Position numbers and translations under genes: made by a program. Source: Sphingobacteriales bacterium (GTDB taxonomy: Bacteria > Bacteroidota > Bacteroidia > Chitinophagales > Chitinophagaceae). Taken from it: DNA of 10,351 bases. The notes under the pieces were generated by a model. The model worked only from the letters and a program-made list of their open reading frames with translations. It did not search any database and was not told the DNA's origin. Location: contig JAHEFC010000118.1 of the NCBI GenBank assembly GCA_024640385.1, positions 1 through 10,351 on the forward strand. Direction: 5' to 3'. How positions within the stretch are numbered: position 1 is the stretch's first letter; each line of letters begins with the position of its first letter. This document shows, piece by piece, positions 1 through 6,965 of the stretch.

Positions 1-268
1 CATGATCATCAGCTGCACGCTTGCAGGCAGCGAGCCCCGTTTCACAGAGTTTGACCGCCTCTTCCTTTTCACCGTTCCTGATCAGCAATGCCGCCAGGTG
101 ATAATAGGTACCCACATAGTCCGGTTCCTCTGCCAGGATCTGGCTGAATAATGCCCGGGCTTTCCCATCTTCCCCCCTCTTCACGTACTCAAGACCCAGT
201 GCGTGCCGGAGAAAAGCATCTCCAGGATGATCCCTGAGCATTTCGTTCAACTTTTCTATCCGATCCAT
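1..268 (-). CDS. Small TPR-repeat protein, N-terminal 89 codons (3' end outside window)
   Basis: Reading the minus strand from an ATG at 268-266 gives 89 uninterrupted codons to the window edge, beginning MDRIEKLNEMLRDHPGDAFL. Two tetratricopeptide-like helical pairs are visible, at about residues 18-50 (LGLEYVKRGEDGKARALF, then EEPD) and 51-86 (YYHLAALLIRNGEKEEAVKL). They show the usual spacing of small and large hydrophobic residues and a Pro near the end of the first repeat. TPR motifs are protein-protein interaction scaffolds; no partner or catalytic role can be read from the sequence. There is no signal peptide or membrane segment, so it is probably cytoplasmic. Similar TPR proteins of only about 100 residues are familiar in Bacteroidota, so the stop codon may lie just outside the window. 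It is divergent from etfB across 95 bp, and no clear promoter of its own was found. Confidence 0.85.
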   Translation of the reverse strand, partial: MDRIEKLNEMLRDHPGDAFLRHALGLEYVKRGEDGKARALFSQILAEEPDYVGTYYHLAALLIRNGEKEEAVKLCETGLAACKRAADDH

Positions 269-311
269 GAAAATTTAATTATGCTAAACCTGTTTTTGTG
301 CGAACTGTTAT

Positions 312-319
312 TATATTTG
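312..319 (+). promoter_or_regulatory. Candidate -7 box of the etfBA promoter
   Basis: TATATTTG is an exact match to the Bacteroidota -7 consensus TAnnTTTG. It lies 44 bp upstream of the etfB ATG in the 95-bp divergent spacer, which predicts a 5' leader of roughly 35-40 nt. No well-spaced TTG or TTTG -33 element was found: the nearest TTTG (295-298) is only 13 bp upstream. The AT-rich context makes chance matches possible. Confidence 0.5.
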
Positions 320-363
320 CTAATAGTTGCATAAACAACTTATAAACTCTATAAAAGCAGCAT

Positions 364-1107
364 ATGAAAATATTAGTATGCATCAGTAAAACGCCGGATA
401 CCACGGCAAAAATAGCTTTCACAGATAACAACACGAAATTCGTACAGGAAGGCGTGCAGTGGATCATCAATCCCTATGATGAATGGTATGCCCTGGTGCG
501 GGCCATTGAGATCAAGGAAAAAGACCCTTCTGCCGTGATCCACCTGGTCACCGTTGGCGGCGCAGACACCGAGCCCATCATCCGCAAAGCCCTGGCCCTG
601 GGCGGTGATGAAGCATTCAGGGTGAATAAAGATCCGCAGGACAGTTTTGACGTAGCCGCCCAGATCGCTGCCATTGCTTCTCAAAACGGATACGACCTCA
701 TCCTCACCGGGAAAGAAACAATAGATTACAACAATTCATCCACCGGGGGAATGGTAGCTGCCATTCTCGATCTCCCTTATATCAGCTTAGCCACCAAGCT
801 GGACCTTGCAGGCAATACGGCCACCCTGAACAGGGAGATCGAAGGTGGAGAAGAAACAGTAGAAGTGAACCTTCCCATTGTGGTCAGCTGCCAGAAAGGG
901 ATGGCGGAGGCCCGGATACCCAACATGCGGGGCATTATGGCGGCAAGAACCAAACCATTGAAGGTAGTGGAACCAGTGGCCAATGAGGTCAAAGCAGAAG
1001 TGGTGCGTTATGAATTGCCCCCGGCAAAAGCTGGCGTGAAACTGGTTTCTGCCGATCACCCGGAAGAACTGGTAAGGCTCCTGCACGAAGAAGCGAAAAT
1101 GATCTAA
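364..1107 (+). CDS. etfB: Electron transfer flavoprotein, beta subunit
   Basis: EtfB pairs with EtfA to form the soluble heterodimer that takes electrons from acyl-CoA and related dehydrogenases and passes them to the quinone pool through ETF:quinone oxidoreductase. The protein has 247 residues, close to the usual 250-265. Visible family features are the N-terminal MKILVCISKTPD, the nucleotide (AMP) binding segment TGKETIDYNNSSTGGMVA at residues 115-132, and the C-terminal EtfB signature from about residue 157 (LNREIEGGEETVEVNLPIVV, then RIPNMRGIMAARTKPLK). The ATG at 364 is preceded by AT-rich DNA without a Shine-Dalgarno sequence, as is usual in Bacteroidota. etfA follows after 17 bp, so the two are almost certainly co-transcribed. 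Nothing suggests an electron-bifurcating type: no bifurcating partner dehydrogenase lies beside it. Confidence 0.96.
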   Translation: MKILVCISKTPDTTAKIAFTDNNTKFVQEGVQWIINPYDEWYALVRAIEIKEKDPSAVIHLVTVGGADTEPIIRKALALGGDEAFRVNKDPQDSFDVAAQIAAIASQNGYDLILTGKETIDYNNSSTGGMVAAILDLPYISLATKLDLAGNTATLNREIEGGEETVEVNLPIVVSCQKGMAEARIPNMRGIMAARTKPLKVVEPVANEVKAEVVRYELPPAKAGVKLVSADHPEELVRLLHEEAKMI

Positions 1108-1124
1108 CCATTTAAAAGCATAAT

Positions 1125-2087
1125 ATGTCTGTACTGATATTCATCGATCATAGTGATGGCACCATAAAAAAGAATTCATTTGAGGCCCTGAGTTATGGCG
1201 CGGCGCTAGCCTCAAAAATGGGTGTGGAAGCCGCAGGCCTTTTACTCGGCACGGTGAACACCGATCTTGCATCCCTGGGACAATATGGTGTGACAAAGAT
1301 ATACCAGGTCAACAATGAATCGCTGAACCAGCTCGATGCACAGGTCTACAGCAAACTCATTACCGATGCTGTGAACCAGACCGGAGCAAAACTGCTGGTA
1401 TTCTCCAATAACCTGACGGGCAAATCCACTGCCCCTATGGCGGCGGCAAAACTGAAAGCAGGCCTGGTTTCGGGGGCTGTTGCATTGCCAGATCTTTCTG
1501 AAGGATTTGTGGTGAAGAAGAATGTATTTTCAGGTAAAGCCTTTGCCTATGTATCATTGAAAACCGATGTGAAGGTCATAGCGATCAACCCGAATGCTTA
1601 TACCATTCAAACAGGTGAGGGCAAGGCTGAAGTTTTACAGCTGGATATTGCAGTTCCGGAACGAAAAGTGAAAGTGACTGCAACCCATAAAGTAGCCGGC
1701 AAGGTTCCCCTCGGAGAGGCCGAACTGGTGGTAAGCGGAGGACGTGGACTGAAAGGACCAGAGAACTGGGGCATGATAGAAGAGCTGGCAGACCTCCTGG
1801 GAGCGGCAACCGCCTGTAGTCGCGCAGTAGCTGATGTCCATTGGAGACCTCATCATGAACACGTTGGCCAAACAGGTTTGGCCATTGCGCCAAATCTGTA
1901 TATCGCCATTGGCATATCCGGTGCCATCCAGCATCTTGCAGGCGTGAACCGAAGCAAAGTGATTGTTGTGATCAACAAAGACCCGGAAGCACCTTTCTTC
2001 AAAGCGGCAGATTACGGTATCGTTGGCGATGCTTTTGAAGTAGTACCCAAAATGATTGAAGCTGTAAAGAAATTGAAAGCCAGTTAA
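1125..2087 (+). CDS. etfA: Electron transfer flavoprotein, alpha subunit
   Basis: EtfA carries the FAD of the ETF heterodimer. At 320 residues it has the normal bacterial length. The N-terminal half (about 1-190) is the variable alpha/beta domain, with the typical opening MSVLIFIDHSDGTIKKNSFEA. The C-terminal half is the FAD domain: VVSGGRGLKGPENW (202-215), CSRAVADVHWRPHHEHVGQTG (231-251), the signature LYIAIGISGAIQHLAG (258-273) and INKDPEAPFFKAADYGIVGD (283-302). These include the residues that hold the flavin and its ADP part. Many EtfA proteins have AGW where this one has VHW (238-240), probably a lineage variant. It sits 17 bp after etfB and is followed by a strong terminator, which makes etfBA a two-gene operon. 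No dehydrogenase or ETF-QO gene is adjacent. Confidence 0.96.
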   Translation: MSVLIFIDHSDGTIKKNSFEALSYGAALASKMGVEAAGLLLGTVNTDLASLGQYGVTKIYQVNNESLNQLDAQVYSKLITDAVNQTGAKLLVFSNNLTGKSTAPMAAAKLKAGLVSGAVALPDLSEGFVVKKNVFSGKAFAYVSLKTDVKVIAINPNAYTIQTGEGKAEVLQLDIAVPERKVKVTATHKVAGKVPLGEAELVVSGGRGLKGPENWGMIEELADLLGAATACSRAVADVHWRPHHEHVGQTGLAIAPNLYIAIGISGAIQHLAGVNRSKVIVVINKDPEAPFFKAADYGIVGDAFEVVPKMIEAVKKLKAS

Positions 2088-2095
2088 TGTGCTTG

Positions 2096-2114
2096 CCGGT
2101 TAACCAGTTAACCG
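2096..2114. repeat. Two-unit octamer repeat forming a short palindrome
   Basis: CCGGTTAA (2096-2103) is followed directly by CCAGTTAA (2104-2111) and then CCG, an 8-bp period. The same bases form a hairpin: CGGTTAA (2097-2103) pairs perfectly with TTAACCG (2108-2114) around a CCAG loop. It starts 9 bp after the etfA stop and just before the real terminator. With only two units this could be chance, but it has the same period as four larger intergenic arrays in this window. Confidence 0.5.
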
Positions 2115-2134
2115 AAGAATGCACTTAAATCAGG

Positions 2135-2170
2135 AAGAGGCTGTCTTGTATAAAGACAGCCTCTTTCTTT
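2135..2170 (+). terminator. Intrinsic terminator of etfBA
   Basis: AAGAGGCTGTCTT (2135-2147) and AAGACAGCCTCTT (2153-2165) form a perfect 13-bp stem with a 5-nt GTATA loop, running into the T-rich stretch TTTCTTT. It starts 48 bp after the etfA stop codon and precedes an independent promoter. The A-rich left flank is short, so activity on the other strand is less likely. Confidence 0.88.
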
Positions 2171-2219
2171 GCATTATTATGAAACCCGGATAACCAGGAA
2201 AAAACATTCAAAACACGTT

Positions 2220-2250
2220 TTTGGAGCTTGGCTATAATAGGGTAAATTTG
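2220..2250 (+). promoter_or_regulatory. Bacteroidota-type promoter for the nuclease-ispE operon
   Basis: A -33 element TTTG (2220-2223) is separated by exactly 19 bp from a -7 element TAAATTTG (2243-2250), a full match to the Bacteroidota two-part consensus. This is the best-supported promoter in the window. Transcription would start around 2256, giving a leader of about 85-90 nt before the ATG at 2345. No convincing riboswitch-like structure was recognised in that leader. Confidence 0.72.
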
Positions 2251-2344
2251 CATTTCCGGACAGGGAAACTGCACACTTGAGCATGGATGAAATCTGAATG
2301 GCAGCGGGGGCAGTTTCAATTTTTCGTACTTTCGATAACCATTT

Positions 2345-2947
2345 ATGAAGAAAATAGAACTTGAAATTGTAGCACTTTCTCATTCTATAACCCAAACCCA
2401 CTCCTATGCAGTTGTTTTGGGAGAAGTCAATGGATTGCGCAGGCTACCCATAGTGATCGGCGGATTCGAAGCACAGGCCATTGCTGTGGCCCTTGAAAGA
2501 ATGCAGCCCAGCCGGCCGCTGACCCATGACCTGATGAAAAATTTCATGATGGCTTTCAATGTTGACCTTCACGAAGTAGTGATCTGTGACCTGCAGGAAG
2601 GTATATTCTACAGCAAACTCCTTTGCAGTAACGATAAAGACACTGTTGAGATCGATTCCCGCACTTCCGATGCCCTGGCCCTGGCGGTCAGATTCGGATG
2701 CCCAATTTATACGTACGAAAACATCCTCGACAGCGCGGGCATCCTGATGGAAGACAGTGGCACTAAGAAAAAGAAAACTGCTTCCGTGACCACCACCACA
2801 ACAGAGGAAGGTGCAGGCACTCAGGACGATCTCAAGGCCATGAGCCTGGAAGACCTGCAAACACTGCTGAACGATGTACTGGAACAGGAAGACTATATCC
2901 GCGCCATCGCCATACGTGATGAGATCAATAGCAGGGGTGGGAAATGA
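2345..2947 (+). CDS. Bifunctional nuclease family protein (BFN/DUF151) with C-terminal UVR motif
   Basis: The protein has 200 residues. Residues 1-137 match the BFN (DUF151) domain: MKKIELEIVALSHSITQTHS, a central LPIVIGGFEAQAIAVALE (34-51), the strongly conserved RPLTHDL (57-63) and the IDSRTSDALALAVR stretch (103-116). A low-complexity linker (about 139-160, KKKK followed by threonines) leads to a UVR helix pair at about 164-197 (LEDLQTLLNDVLEQEDYIRA, then IAIRDEINSR), the motif by which UvrB contacts UvrC and which also occurs in other proteins. The BFN name comes from a plant protein reported to have DNase and RNase activity; whether bacterial members are nucleases is uncertain. Its stop overlaps the ispE start in ATGA (2944-2947), implying translational coupling. 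It appears to be first in the operon behind its own promoter. Confidence 0.9.
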   Translation: MKKIELEIVALSHSITQTHSYAVVLGEVNGLRRLPIVIGGFEAQAIAVALERMQPSRPLTHDLMKNFMMAFNVDLHEVVICDLQEGIFYSKLLCSNDKDTVEIDSRTSDALALAVRFGCPIYTYENILDSAGILMEDSGTKKKKTASVTTTTTEEGAGTQDDLKAMSLEDLQTLLNDVLEQEDYIRAIAIRDEINSRGGK

Positions 2948-3753
2948 TCGTTTTCCCAAATTGTAAGATCAACCTGGGGCTGGAGATCCTGAGGAAAAGA
3001 TCCGATGGATACCACGATCTTCAAACTGTATTTTATCCCATTGACTATTCTGATATACTTGAATTTGTAGAAGCTCCTGCATTCCATTTTCAAAGTACGG
3101 GCCTTCCGATCGGTAGCGATCATTCCACTAACCTTTGTGTCAGGGCCTATGAACTGATGAAGCAAAGATTTCCTGACCTGCCTCCTATCCATATGCATTT
3201 GCACAAACAGATCCCCACGGGAGCAGGTCTTGGCGGAGGATCATCAGACGGTGCTTTTACGTTAAAAGCCCTGAATGACCAGTTCGGGACAGGACTTTCA
3301 ACAGCGGAACTTATTGAGATGAGTTTAGCACTAGGCAGCGACTGCCCGTTTTTTATGATCAACCGACCGGTGCTGGCAGAGGGACGGGGAGAGATCATGG
3401 AACCCGTTGCACTAAGCCTTTCTGGCTATTCCCTCATTATGATCCATCCCGGTATACATGTAAGCACCAAAGATGCATTTGCAGGTATCGTACCCCATGA
3501 GACCGGCACGGACCTAAAAAGCCGGATCCTGGAGCCCGTTGACCAATGGAAAAACTGGCTGGTCAATCAGTTTGAAACTACCGTAGGTGCTAAATACCCG
3601 CTGATCCTGGATATTAAGAAAATGCTCTACAACCAGGGTGCAGTCTATGCCTCCATGAGCGGAAGCGGCTCGGTAGTATTTGGACTGTTCCGGTCAATGC
3701 CCGATATAAAAACCTCACCTGGCTGGAAATTGATCAGCTTAGCCTTAAAATAA
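2944..3753 (+). CDS. ispE: 4-(cytidine 5'-diphospho)-2-C-methyl-D-erythritol kinase
   Basis: IspE phosphorylates the 2-hydroxyl of CDP-methylerythritol with ATP, the fourth step of the non-mevalonate (MEP) route to isopentenyl diphosphate. The protein has 269 residues, slightly shorter than the usual 280-300. GHMP-kinase features are visible: the N-terminal PNCKINLGLEI with the catalytic Lys8, the substrate-binding RSDGYHDLQTVF (19-30), the ATP-binding loop PTGAGLGGGSSD (91-102), LGSDCPFF (130-137) with the catalytic Asp133, and the C-terminal SMSGSGSVVFGLF. The start is fixed by the ATGA overlap with the upstream nuclease-family gene and by the position of the Lys motif. There is no terminator-like hairpin right after its stop; an A-poor octamer-repeat tract begins within 8 bp. 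Its presence implies MEP-pathway rather than mevalonate isoprenoid synthesis. Confidence 0.95.
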   Translation: MIVFPNCKINLGLEILRKRSDGYHDLQTVFYPIDYSDILEFVEAPAFHFQSTGLPIGSDHSTNLCVRAYELMKQRFPDLPPIHMHLHKQIPTGAGLGGGSSDGAFTLKALNDQFGTGLSTAELIEMSLALGSDCPFFMINRPVLAEGRGEIMEPVALSLSGYSLIMIHPGIHVSTKDAFAGIVPHETGTDLKSRILEPVDQWKNWLVNQFETTVGAKYPLILDIKKMLYNQGAVYASMSGSGSVVFGLFRSMPDIKTSPGWKLISLALK

Positions 3754-3760
3754 CGCTTTT

Positions 3761-3830
3761 CTCTGCGTCTCTGTGTTTCTTCTCTGCGTCTCTGTGTTCA
3801 CCTCTGCGTTTTTTCTCCGCGTCTCTTCTT
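3761..3830. repeat. Octamer-based direct repeat, CTCTGCGT / CTCTGTGT type
   Basis: CTCTGCGT occurs at 3761-3768, 3782-3789 and 3802-3809, with the variant CTCCGCGT at 3815-3822. CTCTGTGT directly follows the first two copies (3769-3776 and 3790-3797). Pairs of octamers are separated by 4-5-bp T-rich spacers, giving a 20-21-bp higher-order unit. The surrounding 81 bp from 3754 to 3834 contain a single A (3800), so the plus strand is almost free of adenine. No inverted arm is present. Similar CTCTGCGT-rich intergenic tracts are, from memory, found in other bacterial genomes. It lies between the ispE stop and the rocD leader and encodes nothing. Confidence 0.8.
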
Positions 3831-3835
3831 TTTTA

Positions 3836-3843
3836 TATCTTTA
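3836..3843 (+). promoter_or_regulatory. Weak candidate -7 box upstream of rocD
   Basis: TATCTTTA matches TAnnTTTG at all but the last position and is preceded by a T-run. No -33 TTG is present at the expected distance. If it is used, the rocD transcript would begin around 3850 and carry a leader of about 150 nt containing the entire octamer hairpin at 3901-3996. Confidence 0.3.
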
Positions 3844-3900
3844 CGGCATGCAATTGTCCTTTCTTTCTTCCAATCTCGATCTGCTCAATCACTAAGGATT

Positions 3901-3996
3901 GCCTAATTGGCTAATTAGCTGATTTCCTAATTAGTCAATACTCCTGTTCCAGTAATCATTCAATCAGTCAATCAGTTAATTAGCTAATTAGTCAAT
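3901..3996. repeat. 8-bp-period array with inverted arms abutting the rocD start
   Basis: Twelve consecutive 8-bp steps keep the same phase. Left-arm units include GCCTAATT (3901), GGCTAATT (3909), AGCTGATT (3917) and TCCTAATT (3925). Right-arm units include CAGTCAAT (3965), CAGTTAAT (3973), TAGCTAAT (3981) and TAGTCAAT (3989). The middle (3941-3956) is degenerate. Positions 3901-3924 pair with 3970-3993: 21 of 24 positions are Watson-Crick, two are G-U and one is a mismatch, around a 45-nt loop. A run of six T (3996-4001) then leads directly into the rocD ATG at 4002. The layout looks like a terminator or attenuator placed at the start codon and leaves no room for a ribosome-binding site. 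Confidence 0.8.
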
Positions 3997-4001
3997 TTTT
4001 T

Positions 4002-5210
4002 ATGCAACAATATTTCATAGATCTCGAAGACAAATACGGTGCCCATAACTATCACCCCATACCTGTTGTGCTCAGTCGCGGTAAAGGTGTTCACGTTTGG
4101 GATGTGGACGGCAAGCCCTATTTTGATTTCCTCAGTGGATACTCTGCCGTTAACCAGGGGCATTGCCATCCTGTGATCATAGAGGCACTTATTGAACAGG
4201 CGCAGAAACTTACCCTTACGTCAAGGGCTTTTTATAACGATCAGCTTGGAGAGTATGAAAAATACATCACTCAATATTTCGGCTATGACAAGGTGTTGCC
4301 CATGAATACAGGTGTTGAAGCCGTTGAAACAGCGATCAAGCTTGCCAGACGATGGGGTTATATGAAGAAGGGCATTTCTGAAAACAAAGCAAAGATCATT
4401 GTGTGTGCGCACAATTTTCATGGCCGCACCAGCACCGTGATCTCATTCAGTACCGATCCTTCTTCATACGAAAAATTCGGCCCCTATATGCCCGGATTCA
4501 CGGTAGTCCCTTATAACGACCTTCCTGCCTTGCAAAAAGCACTGGAAGATCCCAATGTTTGCGGATTCCTGGTAGAGCCTATCCAGGGTGAAGCAGGCGT
4601 GGTGGTACCGGATGAAGGCTACCTGGCCCAGGCCAAAGCCTACTGTGCCTATGCCAATGCCCTTTTCATTGCAGATGAGATCCAGACCGGATTGTGCAGA
4701 ACAGGTAAACTGCTGGCCTGCGACCATGAGCAGGTAAGGCCTGATATCCTGATACTGGGAAAAGCACTTAGTGGCGGCACCATGCCCGTATCGGCCGTAC
4801 TGGCCGACGATGCCGTGATGCTGACCATAAAACCAGGAGAACACGGTTCAACCTATGGTGGCAATCCGCTGGCCAGCCATATTGCCATTGCATCGCTTAA
4901 GGTACTTAAGGATGAGGACATGGCCCGAAATGCAGCAAAAATGGGTGATCTGTTCAGGAAGATGCTGGTTGCCCTGGATCATCCAAATATCCGGGAGATC
5001 AGGGGCAAGGGGTTGCTGAATGCCATTGAGATCGAACATCCGGATAAGGACGCGGCCTGGCATTTCTGCATGGAACTGATGAAGAACGGGCTCCTGGCCA
5101 AGCCCACTCATGGCGATAAGATCAGGTTTGCCCCTCCGCTTATTATAACCGAAGCACAAATAGGAGAATCAGTTGATATTATTCGCAAAAGCCTCTCCGT
5201 GATTTCGTAA
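4002..5210 (+). CDS. rocD: Ornithine aminotransferase (ornithine-oxo-acid transaminase)
   Basis: This PLP enzyme transfers the delta-amino group of ornithine to 2-oxoglutarate, giving glutamate and glutamate-5-semialdehyde, which links arginine/ornithine breakdown to proline and glutamate. Its 402 residues match the family length. Class-III aminotransferase features in order: [19 protein letters not shown] (12-30), the typical OAT stretch [17 protein letters not shown] (41-57), the PLP-phosphate region [17 protein letters not shown] (102-118), HNFHGRT (137-143), [10 protein letters not shown] (191-200), ADEIQTG (224-230) with the PLP-pyridine Asp225, the Schiff-base Lys254 in GKALSGG, and [11 protein letters not shown] (281-291). 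The combination of [13 protein letters not shown] and NFHGRT favours RocD over ArgD or GabT. The ATG at 4002 is preceded only by a T-run. glnS follows after 22 bp. Confidence 0.94.
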   Translation: MQQYFIDLEDKYGAHNYHPIPVVLSRGKGVHVWDVDGKPYFDFLSGYSAVNQGHCHPVIIEALIEQAQKLTLTSRAFYNDQLGEYEKYITQYFGYDKVLPMNTGVEAVETAIKLARRWGYMKKGISENKAKIIVCAHNFHGRTSTVISFSTDPSSYEKFGPYMPGFTVVPYNDLPALQKALEDPNVCGFLVEPIQGEAGVVVPDEGYLAQAKAYCAYANALFIADEIQTGLCRTGKLLACDHEQVRPDILILGKALSGGTMPVSAVLADDAVMLTIKPGEHGSTYGGNPLASHIAIASLKVLKDEDMARNAAKMGDLFRKMLVALDHPNIREIRGKGLLNAIEIEHPDKDAAWHFCMELMKNGLLAKPTHGDKIRFAPPLIITEAQIGESVDIIRKSLSVIS

Positions 5211-5215
5211 ATTTG
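5208..5215 (+). promoter_or_regulatory. Candidate -7 box for glnS that includes the rocD stop codon
   Basis: TAAATTTG matches TAnnTTTG exactly, and its first three bases are the rocD stop codon TAA (5208-5210). The glnS ATG is 17 bp downstream, so a transcript from here would have a leader of only about 10 nt. No TTG lies at a standard -33 distance (the nearest, 5173-5175, is too far). Read-through from rocD is an equally possible source of glnS mRNA. Confidence 0.42.
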
Positions 5216-5232
5216 CAGCCCAAAGCATTGAC

Positions 5233-6888
5233 ATGATCGAAGAAAAATCGTTGAATTTCCTGGAAGAGATTGTAGAAGAAGATCTGAAGAGCGGTAAATA
5301 TGCATCCATACATACCAGGTTCCCTCCGGAACCCAATGGCTACCTGCATATCGGGCATGCGAAAAGCATTTGCCTGAATTTCGGGCTGGCAGATAAATAT
5401 GGCGGCAAAACCAACCTGCGTTTCGACGATACCAACCCAGTCACAGAAGATACAGAATACGTAGACTCGATCCAGGAAGATATTGCCTGGCTGGGCTTCC
5501 ACTGGGACAATGTGTTTTATGCCTCTGATTATTTCGACCAGCTCTACCAGTTCGCTGTGGAGCTGATCCGTAAGGGGCTTGCTTATGTTGACGATTCAAC
5601 AGCTGAAGAGATCGCAGCCAGCAAAGGCACTCCCACAATACCGGGTACCCCTACTCCCTATCGTTCCAGAACCATAGAAGAAAACCTGAAGCTGTTTGAA
5701 GAGATGAAGAACGGCATGTATAAAGACGGGGAAAAAGTGCTCCGTGCCAAAGTTGATCTTGCTTCCCCGAATATGCATATGCGCGATCCCATCATGTACA
5801 GGATCAAGCACGCACACCACCACAGAACGGGAGACAAATGGTGCATCTACCCGATGTATGATTTTGCCCACGGGCAGTCGGACTCTATTGAAAAAATCAC
5901 CCATTCGATTTGCACACTTGAGTTTGAAGTACACAGACCACTGTACGACTGGTTCATTGCCCAACTCAATATTTATCCTTCGCACCAGTATGAATTCGCA
6001 AGGCTCAACCTGAACTATACGGTAATGAGTAAGCGAAAATTACTGCAGCTTGTCAATGAGAAATATGTTGATGGGTGGGATGATCCCCGCATGCCAACCA
6101 TTTCCGGATTAAGAAGAAGAGGGTATACCCCTGCTTCCATCCGTAATTTTGCAGAAAGGATAGGTGTGCAGAGAAGAGAGAATATTATTGATGTGGGATT
6201 GCTTGAATTCTGCGTGCGTGAAGACCTGAATAAAACAGCACTTCGCAGGATGGCGGTACTTGACCCTGTAAAACTGGTGATCACCAACTATCCCGAGAAC
6301 AGTTTCGAAGAACTGGAAGGTGAAAACAATCCGGAAGCGCCTGACCATGGTGGTTTTCGCAAGCTTCCTTTTGGCCGCGAGTTATGGATCGAGAAAGAAG
6401 ACTTCATGGAAATACCTATGAAGAAATGGTTCAGGCTGGCACCCGGCGCCATGGTAAGGCTCAAGAATGCGTATATCATCAAATGTGAGCAGTTCGAAAA
6501 AGATGCCGATGGAAATATCACAGAGATCCACTGCACCTATATACCTGAAAGCCGCAGCGGTCATGATACCTCGGGGATCAATGTAAAGGGAACCATTCAC
6601 TGGGTGTCTGCTGCACACGCGATCAAAGCGGAAGTGAGATTATACGACCGGTTGTTCAAACTGGAGAATCCCGCTGCTGAAGAAGATTTCAAGCAGAGCA
6701 TTAACCCGGGATCATTACAGATCATAACTGGTGCTTACCTGGAGCCTGCACTGGCAGAGGCGAACCAGGATGAATCGTATCAGTTCATCAGGAAAGGATA
6801 TTTCTGCCTGGACAAAAAACTCTCCCAACCCGGTAAACCGATCTTCAACAGAACGGTGACGTTGAAAGATAATTGGAAGAAAGACTGA
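5233..6888 (+). CDS. glnS: Glutaminyl-tRNA synthetase
   Basis: GlnRS charges tRNA-Gln directly with glutamine. At 551 residues it is close to the E. coli enzyme (554). The class-I catalytic core is clear: [18 protein letters not shown] (28-45) carries the HIGH motif at 39-42, and NLRFDDTNP (61-69), [22 protein letters not shown] (190-211) and [16 protein letters not shown] (225-240) follow. The KMSKS loop has the GlnRS form VMSKRKL (264-270), followed by the GlnRS-typical [19 protein letters not shown] (281-299). The C-terminal beta-barrel anticodon-binding domains fill about 340-551. These forms separate it from GluRS. Direct charging suggests the cell need not make Gln-tRNA by GatCAB amidation of Glu-tRNA. 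The ATG at 5233 agrees with E. coli GlnRS, whose HIGH motif sits at about the same position. An octamer hairpin begins 5 bp after the stop. Confidence 0.97.
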   Translation: MIEEKSLNFLEEIVEEDLKSGKYASIHTRFPPEPNGYLHIGHAKSICLNFGLADKYGGKTNLRFDDTNPVTEDTEYVDSIQEDIAWLGFHWDNVFYASDYFDQLYQFAVELIRKGLAYVDDSTAEEIAASKGTPTIPGTPTPYRSRTIEENLKLFEEMKNGMYKDGEKVLRAKVDLASPNMHMRDPIMYRIKHAHHHRTGDKWCIYPMYDFAHGQSDSIEKITHSICTLEFEVHRPLYDWFIAQLNIYPSHQYEFARLNLNYTVMSKRKLLQLVNEKYVDGWDDPRMPTISGLRRRGYTPASIRNFAERIGVQRRENIIDVGLLEFCVREDLNKTALRRMAVLDPVKLVITNYPENSFEELEGENNPEAPDHGGFRKLPFGRELWIEKEDFMEIPMKKWFRLAPGAMVRLKNAYIIKCEQFEKDADGNITEIHCTYIPESRSGHDTSGINVKGTIHWVSAAHAIKAEVRLYDRLFKLENPAAEEDFKQSINPGSLQIITGAYLEPALAEANQDESYQFIRKGYFCLDKKLSQPGKPIFNRTVTLKDNWKKD

Positions 6889-6892
6889 TATT

Positions 6893-6965
6893 AGATAGAG
6901 AGATAGGGAGATAGAGAGCATATTTATGGAAGGCTCCCTATCTCCCTATCTTATTATCTCTCTAT
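6893..6965. repeat. 8-bp-period inverted array, AGATAGAG / CTCCCTAT type
   Basis: The left arm is AGATAGAG (6893), AGATAGGG (6901) and AGATAGAG (6909). After a 15-nt spacer the right arm is CTCCCTAT (6934), CTCCCTAT (6942), CTTATTAT (6950) and CTCTCTAT (6958). The right-arm units are reverse complements of the left-arm units apart from the degenerate CTTATTAT. The array starts 5 bp after the glnS stop and covers the last codons and stop of the convergent membrane-protein gene. Confidence 0.85.
6902..6950. terminator. Hairpin between convergent genes, probable bidirectional terminator
   Basis: Positions 6902-6918 pair with 6934-6950 as a 17-bp stem with a single A-C mismatch, closing a 15-nt loop. 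It stands between the glnS stop (6886-6888, plus) and the minus-strand stop at 6956-6954. Neither side has a proper T-run, so efficiency as an intrinsic terminator is uncertain; blocking convergent transcription is an inference from position. Confidence 0.5.

Noticed and set aside
279..470. A 63-codon minus-strand open frame across the etfB start
   Set aside because: It overlaps the etfB promoter and start antisense, has an unconvincing composition, and would leave the divergent TPR gene without upstream space.
2251..2344. Possible riboswitch or leader peptide in the ~90-nt leader of the nuclease-ispE operon
   Set aside because: No recognisable aptamer core, strong hairpin with T-run, or convincing small open frame was seen.
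2444..2959. A 171-codon open frame on the minus strand opposite the bifunctional-nuclease gene
   Set aside because: It is entirely antisense to a gene with clear domains, shows no motif, and has no promoter or operon context.
3901..3996. Possible CRISPR array
   Set aside because: The units are 8 bp, degenerate and contiguous. There are no 23-47-bp repeats with unique spacers and no cas genes in the window.
5744..6013. An 89-codon plus-strand frame within glnS
   Set aside because: It is an alternative frame inside the GlnRS catalytic core; the serine/threonine-rich translation has no family features.
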